36,522 bases of DNA. Source: Chloroflexota bacterium (GTDB taxonomy: Bacteria; Chloroflexota; Anaerolineae; Aggregatilineales; Phototrophicaceae). Position 1 is the first letter of the stretch; each line of letters starts with the position of its first letter. Location: assembly GCA_011523705.1 (NCBI GenBank), contig WTGC01000022.1:1-36522 (forward strand). Direction: 5' to 3'. Shown here piece by piece: positions 14,800 through 21,839 of this stretch. The notes beneath the pieces were generated by a model, which did not search any database, was not told the DNA's origin, and saw nothing but the letters and a program-made list of their open reading frames with translations. The position numbers were made by a program, and so were the translations under genes.

Positions 14800-15795
14800 C
14801 TAGTCCCTAAGACTCAACACGCAGGCGCCCCCGCCCGCCGACGATCGCAAGATGTCCAGCTCGCCTGAAAGCGACCGCAAGCGCGCGCTCACCTCATTGG
14901 CATCGCTGGCGGCGCAGATGCAATGCACATTGGGTCCGGCATCCAAGGTGTAGCAGACCTGTAATTTCTCGATCGTACGCCAATAGCGCACCGCCTTCAT
15001 AATCGCGAAAGAGAGCGGCGCCCAGTAAAACAGCGGAGGATCGCTCGTCATCATAACCGCATGCATCAGGTTGCTGTCTTCCTCGACCACGCTTGCGAAT
15101 TGTTCAAAGTCTCGACTCATGATTGCCGATTTCACAACTCGCAAGCGTTCGGCGGCTGAGCTGATGCGTGCCGGCTGCAAAACGCTGGAATCAGCCGTTT
15201 CATGACCAGCGCTGGAACTCGTTCGCTTGTGCGCCCGGCTCACGATGGCGATGATATCGATCAAATCCCAGTGTTCGGGCGGCGCAAAGGATTCCGCGAA
15301 TGATGTCTCATGGGAATCGCCCGCGTGCCATTCGACATATCCCGACGGGATCGAGCGCGCGGCCGATCCCGAGCCCCTCCGCGCCAAAGTGGAGAGTTCC
15401 CGCTCCGGCAGTTCCAAGCCTAGCGCGGCGCAGGCGGCCGCAGTCAAGGCGGCGAAGGCTGACGCTGACGAAGCGATACCAGTCCCCATCGGAAAGTTAT
15501 TCGTCGAGCGGACACGCGCGTAGCGACTTGTCTTGAAACGCGCGCGCAGCATATCCAGATGATTGCGAACGCGCTCAAGGGCTGAATCGGCAGCGATTGC
15601 CCCGTTGATAGTAAGCGTGTCATGTTTCAGGTCGTCATCCCAAGCGACAGTTGTCGTCGTGTGGAGGTCGGCCAGGTTCATGCTGATTGACGAGTTGGCG
15701 GGCAGCCGCAGGCGATGATCCCGGTTCCCCCAATATTTGACAAAGGCGATATTGGAATGCGCTCTAGCTGTCGCCGTCTGCGGTTCGTCAACCAT
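14800..15795 (-). CDS. mevalonate phosphate/diphosphate decarboxylase family, probably phosphomevalonate decarboxylase
   Basis: 331 residues, GHMP fold. It is clearly of the mevalonate-decarboxylase family: AHSNIAFVKYWG (13-23), LPANSSISMNLADL (31-44), STNNFPMGTGIASSASAFAA (97-116), RGSGSAARS with R147, and YTLDAGPN with the catalytic Asp D285. Diphosphomevalonate decarboxylases read KYWGKRD, where the Lys helps hold the substrate phosphates. Here the residue is Asn24 (KYWGNRD). FPTAAG is likewise changed to FPMGTG. Together with a nearby isopentenyl phosphate kinase and no phosphomevalonate kinase, this points to mevalonate 5-phosphate decarboxylase (product isopentenyl phosphate), as shown for Roseiflexus. 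The ATG at 15795 is divergent from the UbiA-MK-IPK operon. The specificity call is inference and the family call is firm. Confidence 0.85.
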   Translation of the reverse strand: MVDEPQTATARAHSNIAFVKYWGNRDHRLRLPANSSISMNLADLHTTTTVAWDDDLKHDTLTINGAIAADSALERVRNHLDMLRARFKTSRYARVRSTNNFPMGTGIASSASAFAALTAAACAALGLELPERELSTLARRGSGSAARSIPSGYVEWHAGDSHETSFAESFAPPEHWDLIDIIAIVSRAHKRTSSSAGHETADSSVLQPARISSAAERLRVVKSAIMSRDFEQFASVVEEDSNLMHAVMMTSDPPLFYWAPLSFAIMKAVRYWRTIEKLQVCYTLDAGPNVHCICAASDANEVSARLRSLSGELDILRSSAGGGACVLSLRD

Positions 15796-15862
15796 TCACC
15801 ATTGCCGTTCTCATTCGGTGACTGAAGTTTTACTGGAATTGTGCGACAATATCACTAGACTT

Positions 15863-16780
15863 ATGGCGCTGTCCACTGCCAAAGGGGCGGGGAGCATCTT
15901 GGAAACCGTAAGCAGTCTGATCGAATCGATGAGGCCCAAGCAATGGACGAAGAACATACTCTTCGTCTTTCCGGCAATCGTATTCAGCGAGCAGCTATTC
16001 GAGCTGGAATTGCTTGGCCGCGTGATTGTCTGCAGCATTCTGCTTATTCTAAGCTCCGGCTGTGTTTACATCATAAATGACTTGGCTGACATCGAGGCGG
16101 ACCGTGCGCACCCGGTCAAGCGGCGGCGACCGATAGCTTCCGGTCGTCTCTCCGCATCCGCGGCTAAGGCGGCAGTTGTGATTCTACTCCCGCTCTTGCT
16201 GCTGGCTGCCTATTATTTTGATGAGCGCCTGGCGCTGCTCGTCATTGTTTACTTTGCAGTGCAGATTGCCTATTCCCATACCATCAAGCATATCGTGATA
16301 TTGGACCTACTGGTTGTTGCGGCGGGATTTGTCTTGCGGCTCCTCGCCGGCGGCGTCGTCATTGATGTTAGCTTGTCGCCCTGGCTTTACGCGTCAGCCG
16401 GCTTGCTTGCTCTGTTTCTGGTTATTGGAAAGCGGCGCCAAGAGCTGGCAACGCTTGGCGCCGACGCTGCGGCGACGAGGCGCGCTTTCGCGCAATACAA
16501 CCTCCCATTGCTGGATGACATGCTGCGCATCGTGACCTCGGCGACGACAATTACGTACATCATTTATACTGTCGAATCGCCGACGATGATTCGCGATGGG
16601 CAAAACCTCGGTCTGATAACGGTTCCCTTCGTAATCTATGGTCTGTTTCGCTATCTGTACCTGATCCATGTCGAAGAACGCGGGGGAGCGCCTGACGAAG
16701 TTCTCCTCAACGACCGTCCGCTGCAAACTGCGATTGGCTTGGCCGCCCTCGCCTACATGGCGATCTTGTATGTCTTCTAG
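15863..16780 (+). CDS. UbiA-family prenyltransferase, decaprenyl-phosphate phosphoribosyltransferase-like
   Basis: About 305 residues, eight or nine membrane segments, UbiA superfamily. The first Asp-rich motif NDLADIEADRAHPVKRRRPI (72-91) gives Mg-diphosphate binding. A second polar block is YSHTIKHIVILDLLVVAAGF. The N-terminal MRPKQWTKN and the HPxKxRPI form resemble decaprenyl-phosphate 5-phosphoribosyltransferases (Rv3806c type, first step to decaprenyl-phospho-arabinose) more than quinone or heme enzymes. The frame is open to 15737, but that would overlap the divergent decarboxylase gene. The ATG at 15863 is chosen without a clear SD, so the start is uncertain. It is first in an operon with mevalonate kinase and isopentenyl phosphate kinase, so a prenyl-chain user sits beside its supply pathway. 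Confidence 0.82.
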   Translation: MALSTAKGAGSILETVSSLIESMRPKQWTKNILFVFPAIVFSEQLFELELLGRVIVCSILLILSSGCVYIINDLADIEADRAHPVKRRRPIASGRLSASAAKAAVVILLPLLLLAAYYFDERLALLVIVYFAVQIAYSHTIKHIVILDLLVVAAGFVLRLLAGGVVIDVSLSPWLYASAGLLALFLVIGKRRQELATLGADAAATRRAFAQYNLPLLDDMLRIVTSATTITYIIYTVESPTMIRDGQNLGLITVPFVIYGLFRYLYLIHVEERGGAPDEVLLNDRPLQTAIGLAALAYMAILYVF

Positions 16781-16786
16781 GTCCTC

Positions 16787-17746
16787 ATGAGCGCGGAGGC
16801 GAGCGCGCCGGGAAAAGCCATCCTTGTAGGCGAGCACGCCGTCGTTTACGGTATGCCCGCCATCGCGCTGCCCCTTTCCAGTATTCGCGCCAAGGCAGCT
16901 TACCGGCAGACGACGTCACCCTTGACCCTCATCGCCGAAGACTTGGCGCGTCCGCCGCTTATGATTGACGCTGACGATACAATTTCATCTGTTCCGCTGG
17001 CTCGAATGGCTGCTTTGACCATGCAGCATTTCGGCCTGAAGAGTCTCCCTGGCGAAATCAGAATACGCTCGGATATACCGATCGCCAGTGGTCTGGGTAG
17101 CGGCGCCGCCGTGTCCGCCGCAATAGGGCGCGCCATCGCCCAGCTGCACGGCGAAGATATGCCGGCTGAAGCGCTGAATCGGCTCGTATATGAGGTTGAA
17201 AAGCAGCATCATGGCACGCCGAGCGGCATTGACAACACGGTCGTCGTATACGAAATGCCGGTATACTTTGTGAAAGGGAGCTCGGTAGAATTCATCGAAG
17301 TCGCCGCTCCGCTATGGATCTTGGTGGCGGATAGCGGTATCGCCGCGTTGACACGCGATGCAGTCGCCGGTGTCCGTGCTCAGGCGCGCCTGGCGCCAGG
17401 TCCGACGGCGCGCGCATTTGAAGAAATCGGCGCCATTGCCATTGAGGCTCGAAATTGCATTGAGCATGGCCAATCCGACCGTTTAGGTGAGTTGATGACG
17501 GCAAATCATCGCTTGTTGCAAGCGCTAAACGTGTCTTCCTCAGAACTAGACAACCTGGTCGACGCCGCGCTTGACGCCTGCGCGCTGGGGGCGAAGCTGT
17601 CGGGCGGCGGGCGCGGCGGCAATATCATCGCCCTGGTTGATGAGGCGTCGGCGTCAATGGTGCGGCAAAGTCTCGTGGAAGCCGGCGCCAGGCAAGTGAT
17701 GTTGACCGTCGCTGGCGAAGGACCGCAAATTGACAATTCTGATTAA
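16787..17746 (+). CDS. mvk: mevalonate kinase
   Basis: 319 residues, GHMP kinase that phosphorylates mevalonate at C5 with ATP. Conserved features are K10 and GEHAVVYG (15-22), the ATP loop DIPIASGLGSGAAVSAA (96-112), E138 and the catalytic D149 in EKQHHGTPSGIDN (138-150), and the C-terminal KLSGGGRGGNIIAL glycine motif. The length fits archaeal and bacterial mevalonate kinases. It starts 6 bases after the UbiA stop and overlaps the isopentenyl phosphate kinase gene by 17 bases, so translation is coupled. Confidence 0.93.
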   Translation: MSAEASAPGKAILVGEHAVVYGMPAIALPLSSIRAKAAYRQTTSPLTLIAEDLARPPLMIDADDTISSVPLARMAALTMQHFGLKSLPGEIRIRSDIPIASGLGSGAAVSAAIGRAIAQLHGEDMPAEALNRLVYEVEKQHHGTPSGIDNTVVVYEMPVYFVKGSSVEFIEVAAPLWILVADSGIAALTRDAVAGVRAQARLAPGPTARAFEEIGAIAIEARNCIEHGQSDRLGELMTANHRLLQALNVSSSELDNLVDAALDACALGAKLSGGGRGGNIIALVDEASASMVRQSLVEAGARQVMLTVAGEGPQIDNSD

Positions 17747-18521
17747 GCTCGGCGGTTCGCTGATTACGAACAAGACCAAGACGAAGTCTTTTCGACCGGA
17801 AAGCGTACGCCGAATCGCGAAACAGCTTGTTCACCTGCGCGAGCTTTCCCAAAATTACCGCATCATCATTGGACACGGCAGCGGTTCCTTCGGTCATTTC
17901 GAAGCGCGGAAATACCGGACGGTTGAAGGCGTGCGCACCGATCACGAACGTCAGGGCTTCGCTCAAGTCGGCGCAGTCGCCGCCGAGCTAAGCCTGCTGG
18001 CGCTAAGCGAATTCCTCGCCGTCGGTTTGCCCGCGATGCGATTCCAGCCCTCGTCTACACTCCTCGCCTGCGACAAGCAAATCAAGTCCTTCGACAGCCG
18101 CGCGCTAGCCATGGCGCTCGATCAAAAGCTTATTCCCTTGATCCATGGCGATATCGCGCTGGACGAGCGCATTGGCGGCACGATCATATCAACCGAGACC
18201 CTGTTTGCGCACCTGGTCGAACAACTGGGCGTTCACCAAATCATTCTCCTGGGCGAGGTGGACGGCGTGCTTGATCAGAAAGGCGAGCTCATCCCTCGAA
18301 TCACGCCGATCTCGCTGCCGGACGTTCGTTCCGCGCTGGCCGGGTCGCATGGCGTGGATGTCACCGGTGGCATGCTGCAAAAGGTGGAAACGATGGTCGC
18401 CCTGGTACGCGATCACCCCTCAACGTCGGTGATCATCGCGGACGGGCGTCGCGACAATGTGTTGGTCGATCTGCTGATCCATCGCCGAGAGTTCGGCACG
18501 CGAATCTGCGCCGAAGCCTGA
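17730..18521 (+). CDS. isopentenyl phosphate kinase
   Basis: 263 residues, amino-acid-kinase fold. It phosphorylates isopentenyl phosphate to isopentenyl diphosphate, the last step of the archaeal-type mevalonate route. Diagnostic features are KLGGSLITNK at the N-terminus and IIGHGSGSFGHFEA, whose H56 matches the catalytic His that separates IPK from other family members (glutamate and aspartate kinases, UMP kinase). LIHGDIALDERIGG and DVTGGMLQKVE follow. The start is TTG with GAAGGA about 9 bases upstream, inside the mevalonate kinase gene. It ends 1 base from the convergent binding-protein gene. IPK is unusual in bacteria and known in Chloroflexota. Confidence 0.94.
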   Translation: MTILIKLGGSLITNKTKTKSFRPESVRRIAKQLVHLRELSQNYRIIIGHGSGSFGHFEARKYRTVEGVRTDHERQGFAQVGAVAAELSLLALSEFLAVGLPAMRFQPSSTLLACDKQIKSFDSRALAMALDQKLIPLIHGDIALDERIGGTIISTETLFAHLVEQLGVHQIILLGEVDGVLDQKGELIPRITPISLPDVRSALAGSHGVDVTGGMLQKVETMVALVRDHPSTSVIIADGRRDNVLVDLLIHRREFGTRICAEA

Positions 18522-18522
18522 T

Positions 18523-20244
18523 TCAGTTTGATTTGATCGACACATTGCGCAACAAGGGATATAACCCATAGGCATCATATCGGAGATTGTCTACATCAGC
18601 CCTGACCGCACGCAAGCGAACAAGCTCGCGGATCGGAAGCAGCAGCGCCTCCCTCATCAGCAGCGATTGAACCTCGTAATACTGTGTTCGCCGCTGGGCT
18701 GGGTCCTGCTCTTGCGCGGCGCTGACGAGCATGTCGTTCAGATCGGGGCGCCTCGCGCGAGCACTGGCATACCGGGAGCGATCGAGGAAAACGCGGCCGA
18801 GGATTCCCGGATCTATTCCATGGTTGGTAACCGGAAGCAGGTCAAATTCACCGGATTGGATGAGCGAGCGGAGTTGGGATTCTCCCGCCACCGGCTCAGT
18901 CACCAGGTCAACGCCGATCTGCCGCCACTGCAGTTGAAGCAGCGCCGCGACTTCCGGCAGCTGAGCCCATGGCGGAACCAGCATCGTCAGCGAAAGCGGA
19001 TCACCGTCTCGGTCAAGCAAGCCGTCGCCATCTGTGTCAGCGTAACCGGCTGCTGCCAGCGCCACTTGCGCCTGAGCGAGGTCATATGCGTATTCGCCGA
19101 TGAAGCCGGTAAGGGCAAAGCCGGTGCTTTCGGACAGGGGCATCCAGGCGAGGGGCGACGTGTTGAAGAATGCTTGGTCAATAATGGCGATCCGATTGGT
19201 CGCCAATACAAGGCTCAAGCGAACGGCATGATCGCGGACATGTCGCCGGTTCGTATTGAAGACGAACTGAACGGACTGCCCGGGGATCTGCGTCGGGAGG
19301 AGCATCGCGCGGCTATTGCCGGACAAGATTTGAGCGGCTTCGGGGCTGACGTCATCAATCACGTCTTGAGAATTTCCCAAAAGGGATACCAGATCAGCGT
19401 CGCTTTCGCCGATGATCGAAATCTCAGCTCGATCGATTTCCTCTCCGGTCAACGGCTCGTATGTGGCCGGATTGACCGAGTAGCCCTTGTATCGGCTGAG
19501 GACGATGCGCTCGCCCGGCAAGTAATCCTCCAGCTCAAAAGGACCGGTCCCCGACTGGTGATACTGATAGCGCAATCTGTCGTACTTTTCGAGCGCGGCC
19601 GGGCTGGCGATGCCGAGATAGGGCTGCGCAAGCCCGTCCAGAAGCGCAGCGTAGGGCTCATACAGGCGCAGGCGAATCGTGTACTCATCCAGAATCTCAA
19701 ACTGCTGGAGCGGCCCGAGTAGTTCCCGCGCCAGCGACGATCCCGAGTCGGGATGGAATATGCGTTCAATGTTGCGCGCGACCGATTCTGCCGTGAACGC
19801 GCTGCCATCGTGAAAAACCACGTCTTGGCGCAAATGGAATGTGTATTCGAGACCATCACGCGATACCTGCCAATCGCTGGCTAATCCAGGCGCAAACTCG
19901 CGGCTGTCGCGGTCTCGGTAGATTAGCGTGTCATAAATCTGGCGGAAAATCATGCCGGCTTCGGGCAAGTCACTCACGTGCGGGTCCAGAACTGGAATGT
20001 CCACCGTAATGGCGTAGCGCAGGCAGCGGCGGACTTCCGCGCACGGCATGGTTCGCTCTGCGGCGCCGCAGCTCGCGAGCGCCAGCACGCTCAATGCGCT
20101 TAAGAGAATCCGCCCCAAAGTCCGACATGGCGCCGAGACCGACCACGAGGTAGCCACATTTTCCACAAGGACGCGCCAGCCGCGCGCGAGCCTGCCGCCG
20201 ATAGAATTCCCCGCTTGAACCGCAGCCGCGTCGCGCAATGCCAC
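18523..20244 (-). CDS. ABC-transporter substrate-binding lipoprotein, oligopeptide family (SBP_bac_5)
   Basis: 573 residues. An N-terminal extension of about 43 residues precedes a lipoprotein signal (hydrophobic stretch ending LALASC). The mature part shows the family-5 solute-binding fold: YAITVDIPVLDPHVSDLPEAG, IYDTLIYRD, LASDWQVSRDGLEYTFHLR, DVVFHDGSAFTAESVARNIER, SGTGPFELEDYLPGERIVLSR. A Ca-binding-like loop DTDGDGLLDRDGD follows. It would capture peptides or a similar ligand outside the membrane. No permease or ATPase gene of this transporter class is adjacent, so partners must be elsewhere. GTG at 20244 has GCGGGAA upstream. The long extension before the signal leaves a later start possible. 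Confidence 0.88.
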   Translation of the reverse strand: MALRDAAAVQAGNSIGGRLARGWRVLVENVATSWSVSAPCRTLGRILLSALSVLALASCGAAERTMPCAEVRRCLRYAITVDIPVLDPHVSDLPEAGMIFRQIYDTLIYRDRDSREFAPGLASDWQVSRDGLEYTFHLRQDVVFHDGSAFTAESVARNIERIFHPDSGSSLARELLGPLQQFEILDEYTIRLRLYEPYAALLDGLAQPYLGIASPAALEKYDRLRYQYHQSGTGPFELEDYLPGERIVLSRYKGYSVNPATYEPLTGEEIDRAEISIIGESDADLVSLLGNSQDVIDDVSPEAAQILSGNSRAMLLPTQIPGQSVQFVFNTNRRHVRDHAVRLSLVLATNRIAIIDQAFFNTSPLAWMPLSESTGFALTGFIGEYAYDLAQAQVALAAAGYADTDGDGLLDRDGDPLSLTMLVPPWAQLPEVAALLQLQWRQIGVDLVTEPVAGESQLRSLIQSGEFDLLPVTNHGIDPGILGRVFLDRSRYASARARRPDLNDMLVSAAQEQDPAQRRTQYYEVQSLLMREALLLPIRELVRLRAVRADVDNLRYDAYGLYPLLRNVSIKSN

Positions 20245-20275
20245 TTTACATTCCCGCCGAGTTTTCGTAGGTTAA

Positions 20276-20281
20276 ATTATA
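20276..20281 (-). promoter_or_regulatory. -10 element of the binding-protein gene
   Basis: A perfect TATAAT on the minus strand, 32 bases before the GTG at 20244. The matching -35 region is poor (TTCCAG at 17 bases). The gap also has to serve the divergent gene at 20321. Confidence 0.45.
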
Positions 20282-20320
20282 GACGGTCGCCACAGCATCT
20301 GGAAGAAGAGCGCCCGGCCA

Positions 20321-21232
20321 ATGCAGCTGGAAACCCGCATCCAACCCGATCCCCCGCAGGCGGATACTTATTCGTTTCTGCCCGTTTGGCGCAATCTCGT
20401 TTTGCAGTTGATGATATTGACAATTGCGCTGCTGCTCATCGTCTTGATCGGCGAGCTGATTCAGTTGCGCCTCGATCCAGGGACTGAGCGCGCGTTGTCG
20501 CTCGGCCTCGCCGCCTTGCCGTTGGTGCTTTGGCTGTATTTTTCTGTGCTGCCGGAATCGCGGGTTGCCCGTCCTCGCCGGCGGCTGTTCGGTGTAGCGG
20601 TCGTCTCGGCTTTGACAGCTTCCGCCATCGGGCTGCCCCTGGCGCAGGACTTCTTCCGCGTGCAGGAGTGGCTGCCGCTGCAATCGGTATTCTCGCGGAT
20701 CCTCGGCTACACCCTCACCGCCGGCTTCGTCGATGCCGGGCTGAAGTTCATTGTGCTCCGCTACCTCATCTATCCGCAGGGATTGCGCGTTCGTGGCGAT
20801 GGCATCGCCTACGCATTTGCCGGCGCGCTCGGTTACAGCGGATTTTTGAACTTTGCTGTAGTTTGGCAGCTGGAACCGAATTGGAATATCGCCGCGATCT
20901 ACCTGCTCTCCAACGTTACCATTCAACTGGCATCCAGCATGTTCATCGCTTTGGGCATCATAGAATCGTACTTTTCCGATGCGCATCCGCTGGTGCTGCC
21001 GATCAATGTCCTGGTCGCCGCGCTTTCGACCGGGTTGATAACCGCTCTGATTGGCGGCTTTATGAGCGGGCCGCTCAGCACAGCTGGAAACACCGATCGG
21101 CCCTTGTTCGCAGTTGCTTTGCTCAGCGCCTCGCTTGTACTCGCCTTGGGCATTGTATACTTTCTCTACAGCAACTCGGAGCGGCGTGAGCGCGAGGCTT
21201 ACGTGAGTCAATGGAATCGCGATGGAATTTGA
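20321..21232 (+). CDS. PrsW-like polytopic membrane protein, probably without protease activity
   Basis: 303 residues with about eight hydrophobic segments. The layout resembles the PrsW glutamic intramembrane proteases: TLTAGFVDAGLKFIVLRYLI is where PrsW has EExxK, and GDGIAYAFAGALGYSGFLNF matches the 'DG..yg.a.glGFa..EN' block. The glutamates of both motifs are absent here (VDAGLK and LNF), so either it is an inactive homologue or the resemblance is only structural. The ATG at 20321 lies in the short gap divergent from the binding-protein gene. The last 11 bases overlap the next gene, suggesting a three-gene operon with the anchored protein and the trypsin-like protease. Confidence 0.6.
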   Translation: MQLETRIQPDPPQADTYSFLPVWRNLVLQLMILTIALLLIVLIGELIQLRLDPGTERALSLGLAALPLVLWLYFSVLPESRVARPRRRLFGVAVVSALTASAIGLPLAQDFFRVQEWLPLQSVFSRILGYTLTAGFVDAGLKFIVLRYLIYPQGLRVRGDGIAYAFAGALGYSGFLNFAVVWQLEPNWNIAAIYLLSNVTIQLASSMFIALGIIESYFSDAHPLVLPINVLVAALSTGLITALIGGFMSGPLSTAGNTDRPLFAVALLSASLVLALGIVYFLYSNSERREREAYVSQWNRDGI

Positions 21233-21821
21233 AACCGGACGATCGCCTGCGGTTCAGATCACCGCGCGGCAGCGTTGGTCAATCGCCATCACCTATTTTC
21301 TAATCGTTGCCGGACTGGCTCTTGGCGTCAATCAACGTGAATCGACGCTCAATCTGGCTAGCGAATACAACAATCTTCAGGCTGGTATCAGCGCCAAATA
21401 TCCGGCGCGCTGGCTGCTTGAAGAAACGGGATCGTTCATTTTTCGAGTACGAGATATGGCGCACCGTGGCTTCAACACCGTAATTGAAGTCAGCGCAGCG
21501 CCGGTGGGGCGCGATACGAGCGAGCGCAACATTTTCGACCAGTTGACGCTTCAGCGCTCACAAGTCCTGATTGATTACACTGTTCTCGGTTATGATGACT
21601 ACCCACTGGCGGACGACAGCCTGGCCGTCTCGATGTCTTATTCATTCGTTTCGCGCGATTCCAGCCCTTTCCTGGAGGGTGTTTCGTCAATTGTCAATGG
21701 CTTGGATATCCTGACGATACGGCGGGGACAAGCGCTGATAGTCTCTTTTCGCGCCGGCGCCGAGATCTATCTGCGCGAGTTGGATACTTTGCGCTGGTTT
21801 ATGCAGAATCTCGAATTCTAA
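21222..21821 (+). CDS. small membrane-anchored protein of unknown function
   Basis: 199 residues. One N-terminal membrane segment (about 20-37: WSIAITYFLIVAGLALGV) without a cleavage site is followed by an extracytoplasmic alpha/beta domain. Patterns such as ISAKYPARWLLEETGSFIFRV and SMSYSFVSRDSSPF recall the PsbP/DUF-type domains that follow a Tyr-Pro-x-x-Trp motif, but I cannot assign a family firmly. It overlaps the PrsW-like gene by 11 bases and ends 18 bases before the secreted protease gene, so all three are likely co-expressed. Confidence 0.72.
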   Translation: MEFETGRSPAVQITARQRWSIAITYFLIVAGLALGVNQRESTLNLASEYNNLQAGISAKYPARWLLEETGSFIFRVRDMAHRGFNTVIEVSAAPVGRDTSERNIFDQLTLQRSQVLIDYTVLGYDDYPLADDSLAVSMSYSFVSRDSSPFLEGVSSIVNGLDILTIRRGQALIVSFRAGAEIYLRELDTLRWFMQNLEF

Positions 21822-21839
21822 TGGCTTGCCGGAGTTGTC

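Noticed and set aside
18667..19722. Plus-strand open frame of 351 codons opposite the binding lipoprotein
   Set aside because: The minus strand has clear SBP family-5 signatures throughout. The plus-strand frame has none.
20246..21211. Minus-strand open frame of 321 codons opposite the PrsW-like gene
   Set aside because: The plus strand gives a coherent polytopic membrane protein that overlaps the next gene in operon fashion. The minus frame is Gln/Arg-rich and lacks domains.
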